This document shows positions 18,987-28,076 of a stretch of DNA of 64,000 nt, piece by piece. This stretch comes from Rhodoferax sp. (lineage in GTDB: Bacteria; Pseudomonadota; Gammaproteobacteria; Burkholderiales; Burkholderiaceae_C): contig PKWM01000031.1 in assembly GCA_003133245.1 (NCBI GenBank), forward strand, positions 1 to 64,000, written 5' to 3'. Position 1 is the first letter of the stretch. Each line of letters opens with the position of its first letter. A program made the position numbers and the translations under genes. A model generated the notes under the pieces. That model was given only the letters and a program-made list of their open reading frames with translations, was not told where the DNA came from and made no database searches.

Positions 18987-19940
18987 ATGAGCGCAATCGT
19001 CCAGACCGAAGACGAATACGAAGACTTGCTCGGTCTGTGGTCTGACCTGGAGGCAGGTCTGGGTATTATTTTGGGTAGCCCGACCAGCGTTCAGGAGTTT
19101 GAGCAGCGGGTCTGGCAGTACGACCGTTGGCTGCAAGCACTGCTCGAGCGTGACACCGACCTGGGGCTGTATCTGCTCTTTCAACTGGCAACCAACTCAG
19201 TTGTGGGTTACAGCGCTTCACACGCCTTGGTCACCGCAGTGTTATGCAATTTAGTGGCTGCCGGGTTGAACCTGCCCAAGAACGAGCGCGACTGCCTGGT
19301 GCACGCGGCCATGACCATGAACATAACCATGACCACCCTGCAAGACCAATTGGCAGGGCAAAGCGAGCGGCCCAGCGCCGAACAACAAAGCACCATTCAA
19401 GCACACACTGCTCAAGGTGTTTTGCTGCTCAACAATTTGGGCATCATGGATGAATTGTGGCTCGATACGGTTGCCCTGCACCACAACGAAAATAACGGCA
19501 AAGATGCTTTAACGAGCATGCCGCAAGCCCACAGACTGGCCCGCATTTTGCGGTGGGCTGATCGGTACGCGGCCATGATCAGTCCGCGCAAATCCCGCGA
19601 AGGCCGCACTACGACAGATTCGGCCAATCTCATCATCGCCAACTCAAAAACGCAACAAGATGAAGTCGGTCAAGCGTTGCTGGCTGCCGTGGGCTGGTAC
19701 CCTCCAGGCACCTATGTGCGACTCGACAATCAGGAACTGGCCGTGGTGACGCGCCGCACTGCCATACCCAATCAACCGGTTGTTGCCATTGTGATCGATG
19801 GAGCCGGAACGCTGCTGAGCCCGCCCCGTCTGCACCAACTCACCGACGGTGGCCCCGGGATCAAGATCGCACTGACTACCTCAGCGATGCACATTCACCT
19901 CAATCACCATCTCATATTGCGACTGAGCGCAGCATGCTAG
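18987..19940 (+). CDS. Degenerate HD-GYP-like signalling protein
   Basis: 317 residues. The central region has the helical pattern of HD-GYP domains: a first histidine in YSASHALVTAVLC, a third-motif His in IQAHTAQGVLLL, ALHHNENNG where the family has HHExxDGxGYP, and ILRWADRYAAMISPRKSREG. The HD dyad itself is lost (LVHAAMTMNITM) and GYP is absent, so phosphodiesterase activity is doubtful and a binding role is more likely. It directly follows yajQ (3-nt gap), whose family also binds c-di-GMP, suggesting a shared pathway by inference. The C-terminal 90 residues resemble the small beta domain appended in relatives. Confidence 0.7.
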   Translation: MSAIVQTEDEYEDLLGLWSDLEAGLGIILGSPTSVQEFEQRVWQYDRWLQALLERDTDLGLYLLFQLATNSVVGYSASHALVTAVLCNLVAAGLNLPKNERDCLVHAAMTMNITMTTLQDQLAGQSERPSAEQQSTIQAHTAQGVLLLNNLGIMDELWLDTVALHHNENNGKDALTSMPQAHRLARILRWADRYAAMISPRKSREGRTTTDSANLIIANSKTQQDEVGQALLAAVGWYPPGTYVRLDNQELAVVTRRTAIPNQPVVAIVIDGAGTLLSPPRLHQLTDGGPGIKIALTTSAMHIHLNHHLILRLSAAC

Positions 19941-19952
19941 AATTCCCCCCGG

Positions 19953-20029
19953 GCGGCTGTAGCTCAGTTGGATAGAGTACTTGGCTACGAACCAAGGGGT
20001 CGTGGGTTCAATTCCTGCCAGCCGCACCA
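19953..20029 (+). tRNA. tRNA-Arg (ACG)
   Basis: A 77-nt cloverleaf: acceptor GCGGCTG with CAGCCGC, D arm AGCTCAGTTGGATAGAGT, anticodon stem CTTGG/CCAAG around CTACGAA giving ACG, T arm GTGGGTTCAATTCCTGC, and encoded CCA at 20027-20029. The A34 is expected to be edited to inosine. It is followed by its own terminator. Confidence 0.95.
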
Positions 20030-20037
20030 TATGAATC

Positions 20038-20075
20038 AAGGACTTAGCGTCGAAAGGCACTAAGTCCTTTCTTCT
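20038..20075 (+). terminator. Terminator of tRNA-Arg
   Basis: Perfect 10-bp stem (AAGGACTTAG at 20038-20047 with CTAAGTCCTT at 20060-20069, 12-nt loop) followed by TCTTCTTT, directly after the tRNA. Confidence 0.85.
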
Positions 20076-20102
20076 TTGTGCGACCAGCATGAGCGCACAA
20101 GC

Positions 20103-20138
20103 AAACGGCCGCCGGAACTTGCGTTCCGGCGGCCGTTT
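20103..20138 (-). terminator. Terminator of the rplM-rpsI operon
   Basis: A 16-bp perfect stem AAACGGCCGCCGGAAC / GTTCCGGCGGCCGTTT with a 4-nt loop, 38 nt past the rpsI stop. Read leftwards it ends in TTTGCTTGTGC, a modest T tract. It could also block rightward read-through from tRNA-Arg. Confidence 0.8.
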
Positions 20139-20175
20139 GTTTGCCAACATTTCGTCGGCAGAATTTCTGTTGAAA

Positions 20176-20568
<393 letters not shown>

Positions 20569-20578
20569 CAGTGGCTCC

Positions 20579-21007
20579 TTAAATTTCCAACACTTTGGGT
20601 TGCTGGGCAGTGTGCGGATGCTCGGCACCGGCGTACACCTTGAGCTTCTTGATCATGGCATAGCCGAGCGGTCCCTTGGGCAGCATGCCCTTGACGGCTT
20701 TTTCCAGGGCGCGGCCCGGGAACTTGGCTTGCATATCGCGGAAGTTGATGCTGGAGATGCCGCCCGGATAACCGGAATGGCTGTAGTAAATTTTGTCAGT
20801 CGATTTGGCGCCGGTGACGCGCAACTGGGCTGCATTGATGACGACCATGAAGTCGCCGGTATCGACGTGAGGCGTGTAAATGGCCTTGTGTTTGCCGCGC
20901 AAACGGAGAGCAACTTCGCTGGCTACTCGTCCGAGGACCTTGTCGGTCGCGTCAATCACAAACCACTCGTGCACGACCTCAGCGGGTTTTGCGCTGAAAG
21001 TTGACAT
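20579..21007 (-). CDS. rplM: 50S ribosomal protein L13
   Basis: 142 residues from the ATG at 21007 ([11 protein letters not shown]); an upstream in-frame start would add 14 unconserved residues. Family features: [20 protein letters not shown], the central [14 protein letters not shown], and [10 protein letters not shown] before the C terminus. An early-assembly 50S protein, which in E. coli also represses its own operon through the mRNA leader. A leader of about 120 nt separates it from its putative promoter, which would allow such control. Confidence 0.98.
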   Translation of the reverse strand: MSTFSAKPAEVVHEWFVIDATDKVLGRVASEVALRLRGKHKAIYTPHVDTGDFMVVINAAQLRVTGAKSTDKIYYSHSGYPGGISSINFRDMQAKFPGRALEKAVKGMLPKGPLGYAMIKKLKVYAGAEHPHTAQQPKVLEI

Positions 21008-21131
21008 GAGATTATTCTTTAAAAGAAGGTTTGGCGGGCTCTTTTCCACGGTCGGCGTTCCTCTAACGGGAATCTCTTAGGTGGGAAAGCTAGCTTCGCC
21101 GCGGAGCCACAAAAGCGCTGCGAAGTCGAGC

Positions 21132-21160
21132 ATTATACGAAAATTTGGCCGAAATCCATC
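21132..21160 (-). promoter_or_regulatory. Putative promoter of rplM-rpsI
   Basis: On the minus strand a consensus -10 TATAAT lies at 21132-21137, about 125 nt upstream of the rplM start. No good -35 match is seen at the expected spacing, so the assignment rests on the -10 and the position. Confidence 0.5.
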
Positions 21161-21209
21161 GATCGCCGCCAGCGTGGCGGGTCAATTCACTTAAGACAGG
21201 TGTAGTGAT

Positions 21210-21238
21210 TTGTACTGCCGGGTGTATTTTGTTATACT
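21210..21238 (+). promoter_or_regulatory. Sigma-70 promoter of the RND efflux operon
   Basis: TTGTAC (21210-21215) and TATACT (21233-21238) are separated by exactly 17 bp and lie 26 nt before the adaptor gene. The sequence around it is AT rich compared with the flanks. Confidence 0.7.
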
Positions 21239-21264
21239 CCACACAGTATTAAAAAAGGTGTTTC

Positions 21265-22362
21265 ATGCGCTCACTTTCTTTGTTTTGTTCACACTCGCTG
21301 CGCACCCGACAACTGTTGCCGTGGCTTGCTGCGTTGGCCGCGTCGGTTGCCGCCGCACAAGGCGCTATCCAGGTGCCGGTGGTTCCAGCGCAGGTCAAAT
21401 CGGTAGCCATCGGCTTTGAGCTTGACGGCGTGATTCAACCGGTCAAGCAAAGCACCATTTCCGCGCAGGCGGAGGGCCGGATTGCTTCACTGCTGGCGAA
21501 AGCGGGCGACAAAGTGCATGCTGGCCAATTGCTCGCGACGATTGACGACCGCGAGACGCAAACCGGTGTGCAGCGCAGCCAGGCGCAGGTGGCGCAGGCG
21601 CAGGCCGAGTTGCGCAACGCGCAGGCCAATTTTGATCGCACCCGTGATCTGCAGGCCAAGGGCTTTGTGAGTTCTGCTGCACTCGATACGGCCGACTCCC
21701 AACTCAAGGGTGCGCTGGCCGGGCGCGATCAGGCCGGAGCGGGTGCCAAACAGTCGGCGCTGGCGCAGGGCTTTACCCGCGTGACGGCACCGTTTGATGC
21801 CTGGGTGCTGCAAACGCAGGCGGAAGTGGGCGACCTGGCGGTGCCGGGCAAACCGCTGCTCACGCTGTACGCGCCGTTGCCGGTACGTGCGGTGGTGCAA
21901 GTGCCAGTGTCGCGCTCAGGCGTGGCGCATGCAGCAAGTGCGGTGGAAGTGTTGCTGCCAAACGCTGCTGCTGGCGCACAGTGGATTCGACCTGCTTCAG
22001 TGAGCACAGTGCCCACTGCCGACCCGGTTTCCCAAACCATTGAGTGGCGTCTGGAGTTGCCCACTGAGGCTGCCAAAACCTTGTTGCCGGGTCAACCGGT
22101 GCAGGTACGTTTTTCTGGCGGTCAGGCGCAGCGCATGCTGGTGCCCACTTCTGCCGTACTGCGCCGGGGCGAGTTGACTGCGGTTTATGTGACTACGGGC
22201 AAAGGCTTTGCCTTGAAAGCGGTGCGTCTTGGCGCAGACCATGGCGGCGCGGGAGTTGAAGTACTGGTGGGTTTGACAGCGGGTGACCGTGTGGCGCTCG
22301 ACCCGGTGAAGGCCGGTTTGTCCGGTGCCCAGGCGGTTGGTTCAGCTGTAGCAGGCCAGTGA
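21265..22362 (+). CDS. RND efflux periplasmic adaptor (membrane fusion protein)
   Basis: 365 residues with a hydrophobic N-terminal export segment (about residues 16-32, ending near AAAQG). The adaptor layout is visible: the first lipoyl half ISAQAEGRIASLLAKAGDKV, a long alpha-helical hairpin rich in Gln and Ala (about 95-165), the second lipoyl half FTRVTAPFDAWVLQTQAEVGD, and a beta-barrel domain. It should link the inner-membrane pump encoded next (1-nt gap) to an outer-membrane channel, which is not in the window. The substrate is unknown; the linked CsoR-type regulator suggests metal, sulfur-species or aldehyde stress. Confidence 0.92.
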   Translation: MRSLSLFCSHSLRTRQLLPWLAALAASVAAAQGAIQVPVVPAQVKSVAIGFELDGVIQPVKQSTISAQAEGRIASLLAKAGDKVHAGQLLATIDDRETQTGVQRSQAQVAQAQAELRNAQANFDRTRDLQAKGFVSSAALDTADSQLKGALAGRDQAGAGAKQSALAQGFTRVTAPFDAWVLQTQAEVGDLAVPGKPLLTLYAPLPVRAVVQVPVSRSGVAHAASAVEVLLPNAAAGAQWIRPASVSTVPTADPVSQTIEWRLELPTEAAKTLLPGQPVQVRFSGGQAQRMLVPTSAVLRRGELTAVYVTTGKGFALKAVRLGADHGGAGVEVLVGLTAGDRVALDPVKAGLSGAQAVGSAVAGQ

Positions 22363-22363
22363 G

Positions 22364-25300
22364 ATGACCATGGACAAAAAACCCCTTTTGGGCATTTCCG
22401 GGCGCATCGCCAAGGCTTTCAAGAGCAACGCCATCACGCCACTGCTCGCATTGGTGGCGCTGTTGTTGGGCTTGTTTGCCGTGCTGGTAACGCCGCGCGA
22501 GGAAGAGCCGCAGATCAATGTGACCATGGCCAATGTGCTGATCCCGTTCCCGGGGGCCAGCAGCGCCGATGTGCAAAACATGGTGGCGCGACCGGCCGAG
22601 CAGGTGCTGAGCCAGATCGCCGGCATCGAGCATACCTATTCGGTGGCACGACCCGGTTTGGCGGTGCTCACGGTGCAGTTCAAGGTCGGCGTGCCACGCA
22701 CCGAGGCGCTGGTGCGGCTCTATGACGTGCTTAATTCAAACCAGAACTGGCTGCCGCGCGAACTCGGCGCACTCGCACCCATTGTGAAACCCAAAGGCAT
22801 TGATGATGTGCCGGTGCTGGGCGTGACGCTTTGGAGTCACGAGACTTTGGCTGCCAGTGAGCTCGAGCGCGTCGCGCATGCGGTGGAAGCCGAGATCAAG
22901 CGCGTGCCCGGCACGCGCGAGGTGCAGACGATCGGTGGCCCGGGGCAGGCGGTGCAGGTGTGGCTGGACCCGGTGCGACTGCGCGAGCGCGGCGTTGATG
23001 TGATGGCGCTCAAGGCGTCGCTGGGCGCCTCCAACTTCGGCATGCCATCCGGCGCGGTGCTGGATGTGAGCGATAAATCGGCACAGATGCTGAGTGTGGA
23101 GACCGGCGAATTTTTGCGCTCGGCGCAGGACGTGGGTGACCTAGTGGTGGGCGTCAACAAGGGCTTGCCAGTTTATTTGCGCGAGGTGGCGCGTGTAGAG
23201 ACCGGCGCGCAACTGCCGCAGCGCTATGTCTGGTTCACGCCTGGCGCGGCCGCCGTGCCGAGCACCTCGAACGCCGTGACCGCTGGCAGTGTCTATCCGG
23301 CAGTGACCATCAGCGTGACCAAAAAACCGGGCGAAAACGCCGTGGATGTGGCGGGTGCTGTGCGCGAGCGCATTACGGCACTGGGCAACACGCTGATTCC
23401 GTCCAATATCGAGACTACCATCACCCGCGACTACGGCGAGACCGCAGCCGAGAAAGCCAACAAACTGATTCAAAAGCTGGCTTTTGCCACCGGCTCGGTT
23501 ATTTTGCTGGTGGGGTTTGCCCTCGGTCGGCGCGAGGCGGTGATTGTGGGCTCGGCGGTTATTTTGACGCTGACGGCCACGCTGTTTGCGTCCTGGGCCT
23601 GGGGCTTCACGCTCAACCGGGTGTCGCTCTTTGCGCTGATTTTTTCCATCGGCATCCTGGTTGATGATGCGATTGTGGTGGTGGAGAACATTCACCGCCA
23701 TCAGCAGTTGCACCCCGACGTGCCGCTCAAACAACTGATTCCGTATGCCGTTGACGAAGTTGGCGGCCCGACCATCTTGGCCACCCTGACGGTAATTGCA
23801 GCGCTGTTGCCGATGGCTTTTGTGACCGGCTTGATGGGGCCCTACATGAGCCCGATCCCGATCAACGCCAGCATGGGCATGGCGATCTCCTTGGGCATCG
23901 CTTTCACCGTGACGCCGTGGCTGGCGCTGAAACTGATGAAGCCGCACCACGCTACCCACAGCCCAGCCCAAGCCAAGGGATTGGGGCCAAAACTGCAAAA
24001 ATTGTTCACCCGGGTTCTGACACCGTTTCTCACCAGCGCGCGCAAGCGCTGGCTGTTGCTGGCTGGCATTCTGGTCGCGCTGCTGCTCTCGATTGGCTTG
24101 GCGCTGGTGCAATGGGTGGTGCTCAAAATGCTGCCGCTGGACAACAAAAGCGAGTTTCAGGTGGTGGTGGAAATGCCCGCTGGCACGCCGCTGGAAGGCA
24201 CGGCCGCCACGCTGCATGACCTCGGCGCATTTTTGGCGCAGCAGCCTGAAGTGCTTAACCTGCAAGCCTACGCCAGCACCGCTTCGCCAATCACTTTCAA
24301 CGGGTTGGTGCGACAGTACTATCTGCGCAGCGACGCGGATCAGGGTGACTTGCAGGTCAACCTGGTGGACAAGCATCACCGCAGCGACAAGAGCCACGTG
24401 ATCGCACAGCGCTTGCGCCCCGAACTGGAAAAAATTGGCGCGCAGCACAACGCCCGCATCAAGGTGGTGGAAGTACCGCCGGGTCCGCCGGTGATGTCGC
24501 CTTTGGTAGCCGAAGTTTATGGCCCGGACGAAGCTGGCCGACAACAGTTGGCGAGCCGCATTGCCAAGGCTTTTAGCGACACGCCGGACATTGTCGGCGT
24601 GGACACCTCGCTTAAGGAAAACGCGCCCCAAGCTTACCTGCGCGTGCGCCGCCAGCGCGCCGAGTCGCTCGGCATTCCGGTCGCGGTGATCGCCCAAACA
24701 GCGGCGATGGCTTTGTCTGGCGTTGACGCTGCTTATCTGCACGATGGACAAAGCAAATACCCGGTACCGGTGCGCCTGCAATTGCCACTGGAGTCGCAGG
24801 TGGGGCTCGACGCCGTGCTGGCGCTGCCGCTGCGTGCGGCCAATGGCCAGATGGTGCCGCTCTCAGAGCTGGTGCAGGTGGAGCGTGGCATCATCGACAA
24901 GCCCCTGTTCACCAAAGACCTGCAGGGCGTAAGCTATGTGTTTGGCGACATGGCGGGCAAGCTGGATTCACCTTTGTATGGCCTATTTTCGATTCGCAGC
25001 AAGCTCAGCCAGGCCGCGCTACCGGGTACCGGAGAGCTCGGTGAATACTGGATTCACCAGCCCGCCGATCCCTACCGTCAATATGCCATCAAGTGGGATG
25101 GCGAATCGCAGATTACTTACGAGACTTTCCGCGACATGGGGGCGGCTTACGCGGTCGGCCTGATCCTGATTTATCTGCTGGTGGTAGCGCAGTTCAAGAG
25201 CTACCTCACACCCCTGGTCATCATGGCGCCGATCCCGCTCACGCTGATTGGTGTCATGCCCGGCCACGCCCTGCTGGGCGCGCAGTTCACGGCGACTTCG

Positions 25301-25663
25301 ATGATCGGCATGATCGCGCTGGCGGGCATCATCGTGCGCAATTCGATTTTGCTGGTGGACTTTATTGAGCTGCAAGTGGCGCAGGGCATGGCGTTCAAGG
25401 ATGCCGTGATGAACTCGGCTGCGGTGCGCGCGCAACCGATTGCGCTGACCGGCCTGGCCGCGATGATCGGTGCCTTCTTCATATTGGACGACCCGATCTT
25501 CAATGGTTTGGCCATTTCGCTGATATTCGGCATTCTGGTCTCGACCCTGCTCACCCTGGTGGTGATTCCGGTGCTGTATTACGCCATGTACTTCAACAGC
25601 CCGCAAATGCGTGTCAGGGCTGAACTGGCTGCGGCAACTGCGCCCGAAGCCAAGTCCGTTTGA
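22364..25663 (+). CDS. RND efflux pump, inner-membrane permease
   Basis: 1099 residues with the 12-helix RND plan: TM1 near residues 20-45, a large periplasmic loop, a TM2-TM6 block (about 365-520, with VSLFALIFSIGILVDDAIVV, the proton-relay helix carrying adjacent Asp residues), a second loop, and TM8-TM12 (about 925-1080). The sequence is of the HAE1/AcrB-like type rather than the heavy-metal CusA type by its TM4 motif, but drug versus other substrates cannot be decided. The start at 22364 lies 1 nt after the adaptor stop, so translation is coupled. Confidence 0.94.
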   Translation: MTMDKKPLLGISGRIAKAFKSNAITPLLALVALLLGLFAVLVTPREEEPQINVTMANVLIPFPGASSADVQNMVARPAEQVLSQIAGIEHTYSVARPGLAVLTVQFKVGVPRTEALVRLYDVLNSNQNWLPRELGALAPIVKPKGIDDVPVLGVTLWSHETLAASELERVAHAVEAEIKRVPGTREVQTIGGPGQAVQVWLDPVRLRERGVDVMALKASLGASNFGMPSGAVLDVSDKSAQMLSVETGEFLRSAQDVGDLVVGVNKGLPVYLREVARVETGAQLPQRYVWFTPGAAAVPSTSNAVTAGSVYPAVTISVTKKPGENAVDVAGAVRERITALGNTLIPSNIETTITRDYGETAAEKANKLIQKLAFATGSVILLVGFALGRREAVIVGSAVILTLTATLFASWAWGFTLNRVSLFALIFSIGILVDDAIVVVENIHRHQQLHPDVPLKQLIPYAVDEVGGPTILATLTVIAALLPMAFVTGLMGPYMSPIPINASMGMAISLGIAFTVTPWLALKLMKPHHATHSPAQAKGLGPKLQKLFTRVLTPFLTSARKRWLLLAGILVALLLSIGLALVQWVVLKMLPLDNKSEFQVVVEMPAGTPLEGTAATLHDLGAFLAQQPEVLNLQAYASTASPITFNGLVRQYYLRSDADQGDLQVNLVDKHHRSDKSHVIAQRLRPELEKIGAQHNARIKVVEVPPGPPVMSPLVAEVYGPDEAGRQQLASRIAKAFSDTPDIVGVDTSLKENAPQAYLRVRRQRAESLGIPVAVIAQTAAMALSGVDAAYLHDGQSKYPVPVRLQLPLESQVGLDAVLALPLRAANGQMVPLSELVQVERGIIDKPLFTKDLQGVSYVFGDMAGKLDSPLYGLFSIRSKLSQAALPGTGELGEYWIHQPADPYRQYAIKWDGESQITYETFRDMGAAYAVGLILIYLLVVAQFKSYLTPLVIMAPIPLTLIGVMPGHALLGAQFTATSMIGMIALAGIIVRNSILLVDFIELQVAQGMAFKDAVMNSAAVRAQPIALTGLAAMIGAFFILDDPIFNGLAISLIFGILVSTLLTLVVIPVLYYAMYFNSPQMRVRAELAAATAPEAKSV

Positions 25664-25697
25664 GTTTTTCTTTTTCATTTTTTTTCAGGGGTTTTGT

Positions 25698-25928
25698 ATG
25701 ACCGTTCAACGCTACATCCACGTTTTTGCTGGCACTTTCATCATGGTTTCGCTGGCGCTGGGTGTTTCCCAAAGCCCGTTTTTTGTCAGCCCCTGGTGGC
25801 TGGCTGTGACGCTGTTTGTCGGTGCCAACCTGTTCCAATATGGCTTGACCGATTTTTGCCCGATGGGCTGGTTGCTGAAGAAACTCGGCGTGCCCGAGTC
25901 CAGAGTGGCTTGCAGCAGTTGCCATTAA
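25698..25928 (+). CDS. DUF2892 (YgaP-like) membrane protein with C-terminal CxxCH
   Basis: 76 residues with two membrane helices (about 8-27 and 34-52), the pattern of DUF2892, the membrane part of YgaP-type sulfurtransferases. The segment QYGLTDFCPMGWLLKKLG is typical. The protein ends in VACSSCH, a Cys-x-x-Cys-His motif at the very C terminus that could bind metal, carry persulfide or, less likely, haem. It has no rhodanese domain. The gene is 34 nt after the RND permease and 48 nt before a CsoR-family regulator, so a sulfur- or metal-related role within this operon is inferred. Confidence 0.75.
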   Translation: MTVQRYIHVFAGTFIMVSLALGVSQSPFFVSPWWLAVTLFVGANLFQYGLTDFCPMGWLLKKLGVPESRVACSSCH

Positions 25929-25976
25929 CTCAATGACGAAAATTTAACGCTATTTATCTTTGACAGGAGACCCCAC

Positions 25977-26267
25977 ATGATTGTTCTGACTGACGTTGCC
26001 GCCCGCACCGATGTGCTCAACCGCCTGCGCCGCGCCGAGGGCCAGATACGCGGCGTCCAGCGCATGATCGAGGAAAACGAGAGCTGCCTGAAGATCGCGC
26101 AGCAATTCTCCGCCGTGCGCAAGGCGCTTGACAGCACCTACCTGCGCATGACAATGTGCTTCCTGGAGCAGGAGCTTGATGCCCATTTGAAACCTGATGA
26201 GAGCCAGAAAGCGGGCGTGGAGACCATGCTCAAAGACATGGAAACGCTGCTGGCGCGCATGGGCTAG
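25977..26267 (+). CDS. CsoR/FrmR-family (DUF156) transcriptional repressor with atypical ligands
   Basis: 96 residues, all-helical DUF156 fold: RLRRAEGQIRGVQRMIEEN, Cys at about residue 37 (ESCLKIAQQFSAVRKAL). Aligned to CsoR, the His and second Cys of the copper site are Phe and Glu here; a different Cys (TMCFLEQEL) lies one helix turn earlier. Canonical Cu(I) sensing is therefore unlikely and the two-Cys CstR spacing is not met either. Strong Shine-Dalgarno (CAGGAGAC). It probably represses the upstream RND-DUF2892 genes, but the inducer is unknown. Confidence 0.85.
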   Translation: MIVLTDVAARTDVLNRLRRAEGQIRGVQRMIEENESCLKIAQQFSAVRKALDSTYLRMTMCFLEQELDAHLKPDESQKAGVETMLKDMETLLARMG

Positions 26268-26305
26268 CGGCCCTCTCTGGCCCGCTTAAAATCCGGACAC
26301 GAACA

Positions 26306-26367
26306 ACCCAATCACAAAAAGCCGCGTGATCCCTGTCACGCGCAGAGTTTGGGTCACTTGCGGCTTT
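26306..26367 (+). other. Overlapping inverted repeats before prfC
   Basis: AAAGCCGC (26318-26325) pairs with GCGGCTTT (26360-26367). Inside it GCGTGA pairs with TCACGC, and ACCCAA (26307-26312) can instead pair with TTGGGT (26349-26354). The alternatives are mutually exclusive, as in an attenuator, though no leader peptide or T run is seen. It may simply end the CsoR transcript. Confidence 0.4.
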
Positions 26368-26371
26368 GAGA

Positions 26372-28048
26372 ATGCCTTCGCGCACAACTCATTCCCTGAT
26401 TTTTTTGGATCTTATTTTGTCTTTTGAAACCGAAACGCGCCGCCGCCGCACCTTTGCCATCATCTCGCACCCAGACGCAGGCAAGACCACACTCACCGAA
26501 AAACTCCTGTTGTTCTCGGGGGCAATCCAGATCGCGGGTTCGGTCAAAGCGCGCAAGGCCACGCGCCACGCCACCAGCGACTGGATGGAAATCGAAAAGC
26601 AGCGCGGCATTTCAGTGGCCTCCAGCGTGATGCAAATGATCTACCGCGACCATGTCATCAATCTGCTCGACACGCCCGGCCACAAGGACTTCTCAGAAGA
26701 CACCTACCGCGTGCTCACCGCCGTCGATTCGGCGCTGATGGTGATTGACGCGGCCAACGGGGTCGAGTCGCAGACCCGTCGTTTGATCGAGGTTTGCCGC
26801 CAGCGCAACACGCCCATCATCACCTTCATCAACAAGATGGACCGCGAGGTGCGCGACCCGCTGGACATTCTGGACGAGGTCGAACGCGAGCTCGGCATGC
26901 CTTGCGTGCCGATGACCTGGCCGGTGGGGCAGGGCAAAACTTTTGGCGGCATCATCAACTTGCGCACACAGGCGATGACGGTTTTCGAGTCCGGCAGCGA
27001 GCGGCTGCCGCAGGACTTTGACGTCATGCCCCTGACCGACAAAGAGGCGCTGCAAAAACGCCTTGGCCATCAATGGGAGACGGCGCTGGAGAGCATGGAA
27101 CTGGCCACCGGTGCCTCGCCCAGCTTTGACCGCGCGGATTTTCTGGCAGGTCGGCAAACACCGGTATTCTTCGGCTCCGGCGTCAACAACTTTGGCGTGA
27201 TGGAGGTGCTCGAAGCGCTGGTGGACCTGGCGCCCTCACCGGGACCACGCACCAGTTCACTGCGGGTCAACGCTCAGAACGTCATCACGGTGGTGCAGCC
27301 CGAAGACGAAGCCTTCTCGGGCGTGGTGTTCAAGGTGCAGGCCAATATGGATGCCAATCATCGCGACCGCATTGCCTTTGTGCGCATGGCCTCCGGCAAG
27401 TACACGCCGGGCATGAAACTCAAGGTCATGCGCACCGGCAAGGAGCTGCGCCCGACCAGCGTGGTGACCTTCATGAGCCAACGGCGCGAGGCCGTGAGCG
27501 AAGCCTATGCCGGCGACATCGTGGGTTTTACCACGCATGGCGGCGTGCAACTCGGCGACACCATCACCGACGGTTCGGTCAATCTGCAATTCACCGGCCT
27601 GCCCTTCTTTGCGCCGGAACTGTTCATGACGGTGGTGCTGAAAAACCCGCTGCGCACCAAGCAGTTGCAGCAAGGCCTGGCGCAGTTGGGCGAAGAAGGC
27701 GCGATTCAGGTGTTTCGCCCCGAAGTCGGCGGCAACATGCTGCTCGGTGCCGTGGGGCAATTGCAGTTTGAAGTGGTGCAGCACCGCCTCAAGGGCGAGT
27801 ACGACGCCGACATCCGGTTGGAGCCCAGTCAGTACACTGGCGCGCGCTGGATCAGCGCCGACTCCGCCGCCGAGCTTAAAAACTTTTGCAACGCTTACCC
27901 GCTGCGTATGGCGCGCGACGCGGCCAACACGCTGGCCTACCTGTGCACCTCGCCCTATGACGTGCGGCTGGCGCAAGAGCGTTTCCCCAAAATTCATTTC
28001 CACCCGCTGCGCGAGCACGCCGGGCTGGCGCTGCAAGCGGCGGGTTAA
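26372..28048 (+). CDS. prfC: Peptide chain release factor 3
   Basis: GTPase that recycles RF1/RF2 from the ribosome after termination. G motifs are clear: AIISHPDAGKTTLTEKLL (G1), RGISVASSVMQM (G2), LLDTPGHKDFSEDTYR (G3), and TFINKMDR (G4). The ATG at 26372 gives 558 residues. A TTG at 26417 gives a 543-residue protein starting at SFETETRRRRTFA, which matches the usual RF3 N terminus better; the intervening 15 residues look non-conserved. The gene stands alone between the RND operon and a DUF2721 gene that begins 28 nt after its stop. Confidence 0.95.
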   Translation: MPSRTTHSLIFLDLILSFETETRRRRTFAIISHPDAGKTTLTEKLLLFSGAIQIAGSVKARKATRHATSDWMEIEKQRGISVASSVMQMIYRDHVINLLDTPGHKDFSEDTYRVLTAVDSALMVIDAANGVESQTRRLIEVCRQRNTPIITFINKMDREVRDPLDILDEVERELGMPCVPMTWPVGQGKTFGGIINLRTQAMTVFESGSERLPQDFDVMPLTDKEALQKRLGHQWETALESMELATGASPSFDRADFLAGRQTPVFFGSGVNNFGVMEVLEALVDLAPSPGPRTSSLRVNAQNVITVVQPEDEAFSGVVFKVQANMDANHRDRIAFVRMASGKYTPGMKLKVMRTGKELRPTSVVTFMSQRREAVSEAYAGDIVGFTTHGGVQLGDTITDGSVNLQFTGLPFFAPELFMTVVLKNPLRTKQLQQGLAQLGEEGAIQVFRPEVGGNMLLGAVGQLQFEVVQHRLKGEYDADIRLEPSQYTGARWISADSAAELKNFCNAYPLRMARDAANTLAYLCTSPYDVRLAQERFPKIHFHPLREHAGLALQAAG

Positions 28049-28076
28049 GATCAAGAACCTGAAAGTTCTGAGCACC

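Noticed and set aside
23141..24781. 546-residue open frame on the minus strand within the RND permease gene
   Set aside because: It lies wholly antisense to a clear 1099-residue RND protein; composition is that of a reversed high-GC gene and no family is recognisable.
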